Source: Azolla pinnata
Taxonomy: Eukaryota; Streptophyta; Polypodiopsida; Salviniales; Salviniaceae
NCBI GenBank assembly: GCA_037176905.1
Contig: JBBBWG010029087.1
Location: 10,068-74,067 of the forward strand
Reading direction: 5' to 3'
Length of the DNA: 64,000 nt
Shown here in pieces: positions 44,701-58,487 of the stretch (position 1 is the first letter of the stretch; each line of letters starts with the position of its first letter). Below the pieces are notes generated by a model. It was not told the origin of the DNA, made no database searches, and saw only the letters and a program-made list of their open reading frames with translations. The position numbers and the translations under genes were made by a program.

Positions 44701-47700
44701 ATAAGTATCTTATGTTTTTTCTGTGTCATATAGGTGCTGGAAATTAACCTCGTCACCTTCCCAAATGTTGCTGATGCAATTCTTGCAAATGGAATGTTTA
44801 GCCACTATGACCGCCCGCGTATTGCCCAACTCTGTGAGAAAGCAGGACTCTATATGCGAGCACTGCAGGTAGTTAAGATGACTTTTCAATATTTAATATG
44901 GTTGCGGTGTAATATTCTGACTACTAACATTAAAATTCTTCAGCACTATACAGAACTACCAGACATAAAGCGCATTATAATCAACACTCATGCGATTGAA
45001 CCTCAGGTTCCTGCTTTTGTGACCTTTTTAATAAATCATACTTGAATATTTACTTCCAATGGAAGTACATGTATTAATAGTCGTCTTACTGGCAGGCTTT
45101 AGTGGAATTCTTTGGGTCACTGTCAAAAGAATGGGCATTGGACTGCATGAAAGAACTTTTGTTGGTCAATATGCGTGGCAATTTGCAGATTATTGTTCAG
45201 GTAAGCTTGTTCTTATGTTTGTTTATGTTTTTTCTCCATGGGCTGCATGCATATGGATAGTTATGAAGCAGAAATACTACATTACAGGTTGCAAAAGAAT
45301 ATTCAGAGCAACTTGGAGTGGATTCTTGTGTCAAACTCTTTGAACAGTTCAAGTCCTATGAAGGCCTCTACTTTTTCCTTGGTGCTTATCTGAGCTCGAG
45401 GTAAGAATTAACTAGACGATGTGTTGAGATTTTTTCATACATTTCTGTCTATGTTTGATATTAAAAGACTGGGTGCATTTTTAACCCTTTTGCCTTGCTT
45501 CAATGAATTTTAACTTACAGTGAGGATCCTGAGATACACTTCAAATATATTGAGGCAGCTGCTAAGACAGGGCAAATTAAAGAAGTTGAACGTGTGACTA
45601 GGGAATCAAACTTTTATAATGCTGAAAAAACCAAAAACTTCCTCATGGAAGCTAAACTTCCCGATGCTCGCCCATTGATTAATGTTTGTGATCGGTTTGG
45701 TTTTGTTCCGGACCTTACACACTTCCTTTATTCAAACAACATGCTTCGCTATATTGAAGGATATGTGCAGAAGGTGAGGAATATTGAACTAACAGTTACC
45801 AGCAGGACATGTTTTTGGACCTTGTACCTCCATATTTCATATGAAATCTGAGAAACAGCATGTAACCCTTTCAGGTAAATCCAAGCAATGCTCCTCTTGT
45901 TGTTGGACAATTGCTAGACGATGATTGCCCTGATGATTTCATCAAAGGCTTGATCCTGTCAGTTCGGTCTCTGCTCCCTGTCGAGCCTCTGGTTGAAGAG
46001 TGTGAGAAAAGGTGAATTCTGTTCCATTCTTGTATTTTCAAAATTTGTGATTTTTTTATGAATGTTTCTTGGTAATTTGCTTGATGGTTATATTCGTTTT
46101 TCAGAATTTTGTTTGATTGCCTTATGTGGGTGTTTCTGTTTTCCAGGAATCGCCTGAAGCTGCTTACACAGTTTTTGGAGCATCTCGTCAGCGAAGGAAG
46201 CCAAGATGTTCATGTACACAACGCACTTGGGAAGATAATCATCGACACCAACAATAATCCAGAACACTTTCTTACAACCAATCCTTACTATGATTCTCGA
46301 GTTGTTGGAAAATACTGTGAGAAAAGAGACCCAACATTGGCAGTGGTTGCATATAGGCGCGGTCAATGTGATGATGAGCTAGTGAACGTGACCAATAAAA
46401 ATTCCCTTTTCAAACTGCAAGCAAGGTTTGCTTACGAACTGAGATCTTATTTTGTTTAGATCTCTGTTCAAATGTGTGTTGAAGGTTGATCAAATTTCTT
46501 TTGATTTCAGATATGTTGTAGAACGGATGGACGCAGATTTATGGGCGAAGGTGCTTGATCCAGAAAATCCATATAGACGTCAGCTTATTGACCAGGTTGT
46601 GTCGACAGCATTGCCAGAGAGCAAGAATCCTGAGCAGGTTTCAGCCACTGTGAAAGCTTTCATGACCGCAGATTTACCTCATGAGTTGATTGAGCTCCTT
46701 GAGAAGATCGTGCTTCAGAATTCAGCATTTAGTGGCAACCCGAACCTTCAGAATCTGCTCATTCTCACTGCTATAAAGGCAGACAAGTCACGCGTTATGG
46801 ATTATGTCAACCGACTTGATAATTTTGATGGTCCTGCTGTTGGTGAGATAGCCGTTGGTTCAGAATTGTACGAGGAGGCTTTTGCTATCTTCAAGAAGTT
46901 CAATTTGAATGTTCAAGCTGTCAATGTTCTTCTGGATAACATTCGGAGCATTGAGCGAGCTGTTGAGTTTGCATCTCGCGTTGAGGAGGATGAGGTCTGG
47001 AGTCAGGTGGCAAAAGCACAGCTTAGGGAAGGACTTGTCAGTGACGCAATTGAGTCCTTCATTCGGGCAAATGATGCTACTGAATTTCTGGATGTTATAC
47101 GGGCTGCAGGGCAAACGGGAGCTTTCGAAGACCTTGTTAAATATCTGCTCATGGTTAGGAGGAATGTCAAGGAGCCCAAGGTTGATTCTGAACTTATTTA
47201 TGCATATGCCAAGATTGACAGATTGGGAGAAATTGAGGAGTTCATTTTGCAACCCAATGTGGCAAATCTTCCAACTGTTGGTGATCGCCTGTATGATGAA
47301 GCTCTCTATGAGGCAGCAAAGATAATCTTCACTCACATATCCAACTGGCCTAGATTAGCAAGCACTTTAGTGAAATTGCATCAGTTCCAAGGTGCAGTGG
47401 ATGCGGCACGTAAAGCTAACAGCTCAAGGACATGGAAAGAAGTGTGCTTTGCTTGTGTAGATGCTGAGGAGTTCAGACTAGCCCAAATATGTGGTCTGAA
47501 CATCATAATTCAGGTATTTTACTTCAAATTGTTTCACATGTTTCAATTCATACTTTGTGGCAGTATTTTATTCTATGTTGTGGTTGTGTAGGTGGATGAC
47601 CTGGAGGAAGTGAGCGATTACTATCAGAATAGAGGCCGCTTTGATGAGCTTATCAATTTGATGGAAAGTGGCCTTGGGTTAGAAAGGGCGCATATGGGGA

Positions 47701-49382
47701 TATTTACTGAGCTTGGAGTTCTTTATGCCCGATACCGTTCAGATAAATTGATGGAACATTTGAAGCTCTTCTCTACACGACTCAACATTCCAAAGCTTAT
47801 TCGTGTATGTGATGAGCAACAACATTGGAAGGAGCTTACGTACCTGTACATTCAATATGATGAATTCGACAATGCTGCAACGACGATAATGAACCATTCC
47901 CCTGAAGCATGGGACCATATGCAATTCAAAGATGTTTCTGTCAAGGTTGCTAATGTGGAGCTGTACTACAAGGCTGTTCACTTCTATTTACAAGAACATC
48001 CTGATCTAATTAATGATCTTTTGAACGTTTTGGCTCCAAGAGTTGATCATACACGGGTTGTGGACATAATGAGGAAGGTAAACCACTTCTTAAATGTTAG
48101 TTTTAAATCTGTGGACAATTGATAATTTAAGACAGCAACCTGGTTACTTTTTGAGGGCTCATTTCACTTTCTATTTTTCTGCCAGGCTGGTCATTTGCCG
48201 CTGGTGAAACCATATATGGTCGCTGTTCAGAGTAACAATAACTCTGCTGTTAACGAAGCTCTAAATGCTCTTTATATTGAAGAAGAGGATTATGAGAGGC
48301 TTAGAGAGTCGATTGACATGCATGACAACTTTGATCAAATTACATTGGCACAGAAGGTAGCACATGAATAATTACCATAACATGCTCATTGTTAAAAGGT
48401 GCTTTCTGTAGTAAGATTAAATCTTGTATAACCTTTTTTTCAGCTCGAGAAGCATGAACTTCTAGAGTTCCGGCGCATCGCTGGTCTCATCTATAAAAAA
48501 GCAGGTCGATGGAAGCAATCAGTGGCACTCTCAAAGAAGGACAATTTGTACAAAGATGCCATGGAAACATGCTCTCAGTCCGGTGACCGTGATCTTGCTG
48601 AAGAACTTCTCTCCTTCTTTGTGGAGCAGGTACAGTGGTTGATTGATTGTGTCAGCTGCCATTTTTAGTCTACTTCCTGTATAGAGTAGCAAGAAGGTAA
48701 AGTTGCGAAGATTTATAGTCGATAAAAGCTGCTGCTAAATTTTTGTCACACGTTACAGGGCAAGAAGGAGTGCTTCGCATCATGTCTATTCACTTGTTAT
48801 GACTTGATCCGAGCGGATGTTGCATTAGAGCTCGCGTGGGTCAATAACATGGTCGACTTTATCTTCCCATATCTCATGCAGGTGTGTGTCATCTCATATT
48901 GATTTTGTGAGAAAATGTTTGTTCGCCTGTTTATTTGTTTGTGGGAGCTGAACGAGCTCATGAAATTGGGCAGTTCTTACGTGAGTACACCGGCAAAGTC
49001 GACGAGCTTGTCAAGGATAGAATCGAAGCTCAGGCCGAGAGCAAAGCAAAAGAGGCGGAGGAAAAAGAATTGGTTGCGAGCCAGGTAATTTCGTTTGTGC
49101 GGACGCCGTTCTTTCTCCTTCTCGACATGGTATGCAAATATAGCCGAGAAGGGATTCGATTTCATCGTACTCTCTTTCGTTGTGTTTTCATTGCAGAATA
49201 TGTATGCGCAACTGTTGCCGCTGGCTTTACCTGCTCCGCCGGGAATGGGTGGCTATGACCCGGGGTTCTCAGGGGGAATGCCAGGTATGCCAGGAATGCC
49301 CGGCATGCCTCCCGCATATGGCATTCCGGGCATGCCTGGTATGCCAGGTATGCCAGGTATGCCTGGAATGCCTGGATATTAA
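38787..49382 (+). CDS. CHC: clathrin heavy chain
   Basis: Thirty exons: 38787-38831, 40306-40510, 41323-41411, 41523-41601, 41765-41892, 41981-42079, 42174-42282, 42586-42665, 42906-43133, 43220-43285, 43466-43582, 43661-43858, 43941-44057, 44139-44198, 44390-44476, 44579-44662, 44734-44868, 44944-45006, 45096-45200, 45288-45400, 45521-45773, 45875-46011, 46147-46425, 46511-47513, 47592-48077, 48186-48356, 48444-48629, 48759-48881, 48974-49084, 49197-49382. They join in frame to 1713 residues, near the usual 1,700 or so of plant CHC. The protein forms the triskelion coat for endocytosis and trans-Golgi vesicles. Residues 1-330 are the seven-bladed propeller ([44 protein letters not shown]); the rest is linker, CHCR leg repeats and trimerisation region ([17 protein letters not shown]). 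The tail is unusual: a GMP tripeptide run. Intron 1 is 1.5 kb, the longest; the others are short. The gene looks intact. Confidence 0.98.
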
Positions 49383-50781
49383 GCTTTTATGGAAAGATTA
49401 GCTTGTTTTCATTATGTATGCTCTGCTCAAATTCCAAGCACTTCTACCTACAAGTAAGAGAAATCGTCGGGTGCAATGGGGGCCTAGCTAGACTGATGAA
49501 ATCAATCGATCCATCGATCAATCAAATCATACATAGCGCAGTCAGTCGTTAAGTGTTTCCTGTAACAGAGGGGGTGGTGGGTGTCATGACATGCACAATT
49601 TTTTCTGTAGTTACTTACTGATAGGACACGATTGGTCTTCCTATCTGGTTATTTTTTTGAAAGAATAAGGTGTGTTTTGGACGTGATTGGCAGGCGTTTT
49701 TCTGTTCTTTTCTTTTCCCCCTTCTATTAATTACTACTACAACTAGATTTCCTTGAGGCAGGAGCTTTTCGGTGGAATTACGGTGGGAATTCAATCATTA
49801 TACACGCATTGATTGTTGTATAAGAATTTGAGGACTTTTGGAACAAGAGGGGGAGTGAGAGAGAAAGATCTCCTGGTTTTGAAAGCCACAGTTGCAAGTA
49901 ACATCTATATCCAAATTGTTTGACAAGCTCAGCTTCTGATTTGTTTAAAACAGACTTGGTGGTGGTTTTTCGTGCTTCTGTGGTTTTTGATACCGATTTG
50001 CTTATATATCGAGGTCGATTGATGCCGTAATTTGCCATCGCGATATGCTTGTTTGCAGTCTTCAAACAAGCTTTAATGGTCATGAATTATCGCCGTTTCG
50101 CGTCCTATACCATAAATTAAAGAAATCTGAGATAAATGTCGCCAAGTGTAAGATAACTGAGATCATCACATCAAGGTCCCAAATAACGCTCGCCAAAGTG
50201 CGTTGTGTGTGGTAGATATGAGATAGAACGTAGTTCTTCATCGACATAATAGATCATTTTACTCTGCTAAGAAAATGCATCACCTTATCGAATCGAGACT
50301 GATCGAATCATCTCGCTTGTTTTGTGTCCGATGCATAAATTAGAAAACTCCGGGATCAATATGTACTTGTACAAATGTAAAGAGATCGAGATCGCACCAA
50401 CGTCCCAAGTAGTGGTCGTCGAACTGTAGCTCTTAGGTAAGCAAAAATTGATATCATTTTTTCGCTCTTCTGATTCACTTGATCGAAATCGATTGATTTG
50501 TGTGCCTGATCACCTGATCGAGTCGGATCGATTCGTGGGCGCACCCATCAGCGGATCGAACCGAGATCCGATTTGATTCGAAGGACTGATTGATGATTTG
50601 AAAATCGTTCGAATGGATCGATCGACGGATCGTGATCCTTCCACCGCCGCCACTGATGGTAGATTAGAGAGGACTGTTGCTTTCTTTCCAAGAGGCCTTC
50701 CAAGTGAGGTTTGTTTGTTGATCCCATTCCTTCTCCTCCACAGATGGTAGATCTAGGACTCTTGCTTTTCCCAAGCTGGGG

Positions 50782-50846
<65 letters not shown>

Positions 50847-51251
50847 ATAGGGACTTTGCTGATTGATTGATTCCTTTCACCTCCAGAGAAAGAATGGTGA
50901 GAGAGATAGTAGGGGCTATATGCTTCCCAAAGCAAGCTTCTAGGGTTTCTGCTGATTCCTTCACCTCCACAGATTGGTGGAATAGGAAGGTGCTTGGCAT
51001 GCTCTGCTTTTGCTCTGGCTTGCCCTCTCTGTTCCCTCTCAGCTTCCTCTCATTTTTGGGGGGTTCCTTTTGCTTTCTTCTCCTCCATCCTTTCCACCAT
51101 CTCCATCTCCCATCTCCATCTCCATTGCTCTCCAATTCTCCTTCCTCTCTTGTCTGTTGCTTGTGCGTGTAACTTGGTGGGCAGTTAGTTGTTGTACAAA
51201 CCTGTGTCCTCTTGTGTGTGTTCTTTCCCTTTGGTTTTAGATGTGAAGCTC
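49383..51251. other. clathrin 3' region and intergenic stretch
   Basis: No gene recognised. It holds a (CT)n run followed by (TG)n at 50786-50848, then CT-rich sequence (51030-51150) of the kind seen in plant leaders, leading into the telomere-like array at 51252. Confidence 0.5.
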
Positions 51252-51341
51252 TAGGGTTTAGGGTTTAGGGTTTATTTAGGGTTTAGGGTTTAGGGTTTAT
51301 TTGGGGTTTAGGTTTAGGGTTTATTTAGGGTTTAGGGTTTT
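51252..51341. repeat. degenerate TTTAGGG (plant-type) telomere-like array
   Basis: About ten TTTAGGG units, with TTTATTTAGGG interruptions at regular intervals. It is of the Arabidopsis type, unlike the TTAGGG array near 34930. It ends 13 bp before an ATG at 51355. Confidence 0.9.
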
Positions 51342-51354
51342 TGAGAGTGTGGAC

Positions 51355-51591
51355 ATGGCGGATCAAGCGTCAGCAATAGCAAACACAGGAGCAGGAACAC
51401 CGACACACCAGGCTAGAGCTTCGATTCGGTGCTTCTCACAACATTCCCAACGATTCGCAGGGCCTCCGGAAGGGCAATGTCACAAACAAGATTTGAACTC
51501 GGAAACCCTTTTTGCTTCTCCGAAGAGAGATGGTTCTGGAGAAGGTCTCACTCGGGCATTCGTCAAAACTTGCAGACAACGAAATGTTTGA
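51355..51591 (+). other. short open frame after the telomere-like array, unclear
   Basis: The frame reads MADQASAIANTGAGTPTHQ and continues for 78 residues without family resemblance. The upstream CT-rich and AGGGTTT-rich sequence looks like a plant 5' leader, and GGACATGGCGG is a good start context. The second half contains, on the minus strand, GAGTTCAAATC, which fits a tRNA B box, so a SINE-like insertion may have replaced the rest of a gene. Could also be chance. Confidence 0.25.
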
Positions 51592-53590
51592 ATGGACTGG
51601 ACAGTGTGAATGCGGCCATTATACGACCATATAATTCTAATATGGTTTTTGAACCCATTGGAGTCGTGATCATGCATTTGCTTCTTTCAACTCTAGGAAG
51701 CTTCCACGACGTTCTCGTGACCTATGAGCTATTACTCTCAACTTACGAAAAAGCCAATGCGATGATAACTTATCGATCGCACAATTGTATGCGAGTGGTT
51801 CGTTTCGCATTCGGCCGGTGGGTGTATATGGTTCGAAATCTGATAGAACCTTCTAAAAATCTCTAGGCTAATCTATAGTGCCAAGGGAGGCTCATTGGGT
51901 GGAGAAATGTCGAATCGATCGCATCGATCACATCGATCGCATCGATCGATCGATCGCATCAGTGAGAAACATCGGATCGATCCATCGGCGAAATCGCTCA
52001 TCCGAGTCCATCTTTTCAGCGATAGTAAAGAAACGTGATTTCAACTGTATGTTAGTTAGCAGCAGTCGAAGAGTCCGTTCGCACTCTACTTATAAAGCTC
52101 TGGAGAACGGCAAGGACCCGGCTCTACTGGCTCTGCAGAAGAAGACAGTGGGGAAATTGTTCAACGGGTTGATATGATCTTGAGAGGCACTGTCTAAGAC
52201 CCGAGTAAAAAGATTTCATAGCGTTAATGGCCCACTAAGTTTGCTTATAAGGTTACAGAAGTAGTCCGATTTTTATAGCTACTGAAAGACCTTGTCTGAA
52301 ACGTCTACCGAATTCTTGCGTCGCAGCTACGCAGCTATGCGAGTCAGCTAGCTGGGATCGAGCTTCGAGCTTCGAGCAATCGTAGATGTATCGATTACAT
52401 ATGCACCAGCGATGGCGTCAGAATCGGTCATGCGAATGGACGATCGCTCGGGCTCTGGGTTCTGGAACAGGATCAAGACAGATGAGGACGGCAACGATTC
52501 TGACGACGATGCTGACGTTGAGCCATCGTGATCCATCTTTGACCTGTTCGTGAGGCGCTTTTTGCGCCCACTTCGAGCTGTTTGATTCGACGATGGTTTC
52601 CTCGGAGCCATCGGTCCACAAAGGTGGCCGATTCTTTTGAAAAAAAACTATCGAATTCCGAACAGTTCTCCACGCAATCCAGTGGCAGTAGGTTTCCAGA
52701 GAGTTCCTGCTTAACTGATCAGCTTCTTGATGGATGGATTTAATTAAGGATACAACTAAAGCGGTTAACGAAGTTCTAATGGGAGATAATTACACTTCTT
52801 TCGACGCAGGTGTATATCTGGGCAAATACGCTGAAGTCGCAGAGCTCCTTTCATCCGAGCCCTGTTGTTACAGGCAGTCGGAATCACCCTGATTCCGAGG
52901 CCAAACCGGCGAATCGTCGGATCTGTGGCCGAATCCAATCGCGAGAAAAAAAAAAATACAAGTTTTAGTGGACCCAGTTGAAATAAAAAGCGTTATTTCC
53001 GCTGTTCCTGCCACGTCTGCTTTGCTCTGTGCACGCCACCGGACTCTCGATCGATTCTCAAAAGAAATAAGGAAGGATCGGATTGACGTCGGAAGTGGAT
53101 TTTGGACTCTCTTGTGTACGTAATCTCGGTTCCAGCAAAGCCCCACATGCATCCCTGATCGAATCGAATCGAATCGAATCGAGTCGAATCGCTGGAAAAT
53201 GTGAGGCGAAAAAAGGTTGTTGATCGGTGACCTGCCGCCAGAATTAGCTGGAACGATAGAGAAGAGAATCTGACAAATAGATGCTGCATAGCCAGCGCGA
53301 TCGATCGAACGAACGATCGGTCGTCCACATTGTGTTCGTGGCTTTCCGATCCTCTCGAAATAAATTTGATGCAGAAATAAATTTGATGCAGACATGGTCC
53401 AAGACTCATTTCATTGGGAAAAGCTTCCTCTTCATCATCTTCTTCATCTTCATCTTCCTCTTCATCATCATCTTGATCTTCCACTTCTTCTTCTTTCTTT
53501 CTTTCTTTCTCTCGATCTATGCTCTAGGGTTTTCGCCATCCTGAAAAAAAAAGAGAAAAAAAAAACTTTAATTGCTGCATAATGAATGAA
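51592..53590. other. intergenic stretch with simple repeats
   Basis: Short runs of (ATCGATCGC)n at 51910-51960, GAATC units at 53160-53190 and TTCATC units at 53430-53480. Open frames here are short and without resemblance to known families. Confidence 0.45.
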
Positions 53591-54093
53591 CACATTGTGT
53601 TGTTACATTTCTTTTCTTTTTCTTTTCTTTTTGGTGGAAATCTTGAGCACCTGGAAATGGAATGCTTGAAGAGAACAAAGTCTCTGATTCTTGCATTGAT
53701 ATGTTGAACAGTAAAACACATTGTGTTGTTACATTTCTTTTCTTTTTCTTTTTCTTTTTGGTGGAAATCTTGAGCACCTGGAAATGGAATGCTTGAAGAG
53801 ACAAAGTCTCTGATTCTTGCAGTGAAATGTTGAACAGTAAAACACATTGTGTTGTTACGTTTCTTTTCTTTTGCTTCTTTTTTTTTGTGGAAATTTTGAG
53901 CACCTGGAAATGGAATGCTTGAAGCGACAAAGTCTCTGATTCTTGCATTGAAATGTTGAGCAGTTAAAACACGTTGTGTTGTTTCATCTACTTTTTCTTT
54001 CTTCTGTGGAAATTCTGAGCACCGAAAATTGGATGTTCGAAAAGGCATGAATGAATGAATTCTCTGATTTCTTGCATTGAAATGTTGATTTCT
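53591..54093. repeat. tandem repeat, four units of about 126 bp, upstream of ALDH
   Basis: Units start at 53591, 53717, 53843 and 53970 (CACATTGTGTTGTTAC, then TTTCTTTTC, GAGCACCTGGAAATGGAATG, GTCTCTGATTCTTGCA). Divergence grows from left to right and the fourth unit is partial. A unit of 42 codons keeps a frame open on the minus strand (53524-54048), which I treat as an artefact. The array ends about 520 bp before the ALDH start codon. Confidence 0.92.
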
Positions 54094-54454
54094 CTCAGAA
54101 TTTGGGCGCTAAAACATTTTGGGCACTTTCTCTTTCTTGAATTCTGTGCAGATTCCATGACTCGGCTTCTCTTTGATCATCGATGTATATCCATTTTCAC
54201 TGTTTGCTTGCTGATTAGTTCAATTTAGGGTGCTGTTAAATTTACCTGTTCTTTTCGCTTTTGGTTTTGTTTTCTTTTTAAATCTGCTCTAATTTGAGCC
54301 GTCTCTGTCACTCTGTTCCTCTGTTTTGTCTCTGTGTCTTTGTTCTTTCTTTCTTTCCTTCTGCAGGAAGATCGATTCCTCAAGTTAGATAAAGTGCCCT
54401 CGTGTCCCATGGAAGCTCCCGGAAGCTGCACCATCTTCAAACTTGGGTTGGGGC

Positions 54455-54462
54455 TATTTAAA
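54455..54462 (+). promoter_or_regulatory. possible TATA box of the ALDH gene
   Basis: CTATTTAAAG lies about 155 bp before the ATG at 54612, in single copy, a position that suits a core promoter with a leader of about 120 bp. Weak evidence on its own. Confidence 0.35.
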
Positions 54463-54611
54463 GCAAGAGAACAGACCCTAAACCTAACTAACTCACACCA
54501 AAGAAGGAAAAGAAGGAAGAACCATTGGATTGAAGCTGCAGAAACGCAGCAAAGCAACACAAGGCTTGCAAAAGGAAGAACCAAGAAAGCAGTGAAAGCA
54601 ACTCAGCTGCA

Positions 54612-57600
54612 ATGGCTCCTCCTGCTCCTCCCAAATTCCCTGGTGTCATCAAGTATACCAAGCTCTTCATTGATGGCGAGTTTGTAGATGCTATCTCAGG
54701 TATGCATCTCCTTAGTATGTATTGTATATAAATGCATGATGTACTTGTAAAGCTCAAGGATTTATAGGATGGATTGGTCGGTCAATGTGTATAAAACAGG
54801 AAAGACATTCGAGACATACGATCCACGCTCCGGTGAAGTGATCGCATCCGTGGCTGAGGCTGATCGAGCCGATGTGGATTTAGCTGTAAAAGCTGCAAGA
54901 AAGGCTTTTGATGAAGGCCCATGGCCTCGGATGTCTGGATATGTATGCAGTGACACCCTACACATGTGTACTTAAAACCATCCATTCATACATGCATACA
55001 AATACACATGCATGCATGCATGCATGTATAGATCCTTGTAACCGTCCATGGATGCATGCATACATACATAGATACATAAACATTAGTTTGGTCAACCATC
55101 CATGGCCTCCATGCCTTTCATAATGGAACTCATGATATACCTTGTTCAGTTTAGTTCAGTTTAGATTGTGCTTCACCTTGGTGCTGCAAAATTATGCCGA
55201 TTTAGGTTTGGTTTAGTTTAGTTTAATTTATGTGCTCTTGGATCATTATTGGGTTATGATTCTAGTCATGCTAAGAAAAGATTTGATGCTCTCTTTTGGG
55301 TTTTCTCCTATACATTTTTTGTTTGATCAGGCGAGAGGTGAGATACTGCAAAAGTTTGCTGATCTCATTGAGCAACACGAAGATGAGTTGGCTTACCTCG
55401 AGAGCTTGGACAATGGGAAACCATTGTTTCTTTCCAAGTATGTGGATCTCAAGGGCTCTCTCAAGAACCTCCGGAGCACAGCCGGTATAGTTCTATGTAT
55501 GTATGTGTATATATATGTATCTACCCGTGGTATATGCATGCATGCGTCTGTCTATGTATGAATGCTTGTATATATGTGTGTATATACATGTGTCTTTGCG
55601 TGTATGCATGCTATCATGAAATTGTGTGCTAAATCTCACCAAATAATGGCATTGATGATAGTATGGGAGTATCTGATGTAACAATTTCTTTGTATGTTCA
55701 CAACCATCATGTTTAGGATGGGCGGACAAGATCAGTGGCAGCACCTTCAAGCTCGATGGTGCTTATCATGGCATGTCACTCTATGAGCCAATCGGGGTTG
55801 CGGGTGCCATCATTCCTTGGAACTTCCCCATCCTTATGTTCATCATGAAAGCAGCACCTGCACTTGCTGCAGGAAATGCCCTTGTGCTGAAACCAGCTGA
55901 GCAGACTCCGCTCACGGCCCTCTACTTGGCTGCTCTGGCCAAAGAAGTAGGTCAAATTTTAAAACTCGTGTCCAACTGACATAGGAAGAATGTTTTAGTA
56001 TGTTGCCGTGTTGGTTCTCATGAATTGGGGTTAAAGTTTGCCCTTTTTTAACTCTTGTGAATTGAGGTTAAGTTTGCCCTTCTTAGCTTTCGTGAATCGA
56101 CGTTAAGTTCTCCCTTTATTAGCTCTTGTGAATCAGTGATAAGATTACCCTGTGTGGTTATAAAAATAAACCAATGATCAATTTGCCTTTGGTAAGTTAC
56201 CAATAATCTTTCGTGAGTTATTGGTAACTTAGGCTTTTTATAACCCCCATGGATTCAATCGTATGCGACCGCGCTTTGCTATGTAAACGGAATTTAGAAA
56301 AAGATTATTTCTACCATGCAAATAGAATTTACGAAAGGATCTAAGAGCAAACGAAAGAAGCGCATAAGCAAACCACACACTGACTGATGACGATGATGAT
56401 GATGATGGATTTTCTTTTAGGCTGGGGTACCGAATGGTGTCTTAAACGTTGTTCCGGGCTTTGGGAGCACTGCTGGCGCTGCCATTTCAAGCCATATGGA
56501 CATCGACAAGGTTTCTCAAATCATCATCATTAATACGCACATACACACAAAGTTGCCTCTTAATTTGTTTGTTTTTACACAAGGCAAGAGTGCATGCGTT
56601 GTATCATTGAATCCATTTATGCTTGTCTCTCCAGCACTCTTCCGTGAAACTTCATGGTTTTTGTTATGCATCAGTGGATATGTGCATTCATCCTGATCTC
56701 TGATCCAGCACCGCTTTGCGAAAACAACGGTTTTGGTTTTGTCAGGTTGCATTCACAGGGTCCACGGATGTGGGACGGCGGATCATGACAGCGGCAGCGC
56801 AGAGCAATCTTAAGTCTGTGACGCTTGAGCTCGGTGGCAAGTCGCCATTGATCATCTGCAACGATGCCGATCTTGATGTTGCTGTTGACCTTGCTAACTT
56901 TGCAATCTTTTTCAACATGGTGAGTAAGGCAAACCCATCGAAAGAAAAATCATAGCAATTGATGTCACTCACGTTATATATCTAGCACGTTGTTTCGGTT
57001 CACACAGTTTCCCTCATGTTTTCTTTTGAAGATAAAATGAACTGAAGATTGGGTAGTATGGGTTGTTATGGAATGACCTAGGGCCAAATCTGTGTTGCTG
57101 GGAGCAGAATATTCGTACAAGAGGGAATTTATGAGGATTTCTGCCACAAAGCGATGGCTAAAGCGAAGCAGAGAGTGGTGGGTGATCCAATGGAGGCAGG
57201 TGTAGATGATGGGCCAATAGTAAGTGCTGCTGCTACATCTGATTTCTTTTAAGATTACAAGATTGAACAGCAAGTCGGGTATTCGAATGACGCATGCGAT
57301 ATCATCTCTGTAGAAAGCACAAGCATGAAATCCATAACAGAATATCCCTCTAATTGCTCTTTTGCTTAACATAAACAGGTGAGTGAATCACAGCTGAACA
57401 AGATCTTGGGCTATATCGAAACCGGGAAACATGAAGGAGCCACATTGTTGACAGGTGGGAACAGAGTGGGGAATAAAGGTTATTTCTTAGAGCCAACCGT
57501 CTTTGCTGATGTCCAAGTAAGTATTTCAATCGCTGCTTCTTCTCATCTCCCCCATTCTCTCTTCACTGTTGTCTAAGACATAACCACCGCTTCAGGACGA

Positions 57601-58434
57601 TATGAAGATCGCGAGAGAAGAGATTTTCGGCCCCGTTATGTCAATCCTCAAGTTCAAGTAAGAAGAAACTTTGTTCAGCATATTATAATAATTTCCATGA
57701 TGTTCCATCTCTCTATTTTTTTGGCTTTTGTGTGTGTTGTGGGGTGGGAGGGGGTGATTGCATGAGGCAACAATATGGCTGTCCTGTCAGGGTTGGTGAA
57801 TTCGGATCTGATGGTATGAGCATTCACGGTGATACATGTCGAGAATGAATCATGACGATTCTTTGCGATGAAGATTAATTCAATGTTGCATTGTGATGAT
57901 TCTGCATGATCACCATACAAGTCAATTATGATGCATGATGACAGGTCTTGTGATGCATAACGATGTCGATGATCAATGTGAGTGATGGTGATGCATGTTG
58001 ATGTTCAATGTTAGTAAACGGGTGAAAGCTCGACACAAGGGGTACTTATAGCACGAAGCTAATGAATTAACTTCTAAAGTTGTGTAGAGCCCACACGATA
58101 GCATTAAAATTGATGAGATCAAAGACGATAACTACATTAATTAGATAGTTTTACTTGTTTATATACAGCTTTATTACAATGTGCAGTTCCATTCTCATGC
58201 TTTCACCAATCATTGTCGAAATGTGCGGTTGGTTGATCATGCTGATGGCTGTGAAATAGCTAGTTTAGCCTCCCTTTTCTCATGCTTTCTTTCACCCATC
58301 ATGTTGGAAGTGCTCAGTTGGTCGATGATGATCATGGTCATAATGATGGTGATGAAACAGCTAGTTTAGCTGACTTATAATGTTCCTGTTCTCATGCTCT
58401 CTCGCCTATCATGTTGTTGTTGTCGATGATGATG

Positions 58435-58487
<53 letters not shown>

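Noticed and set aside
53524-54048. 174-codon minus-strand repeat protein frame
   Set aside because: The 126-bp repeat unit is a multiple of three, so one open unit gives an open array; no start signal or resemblance.
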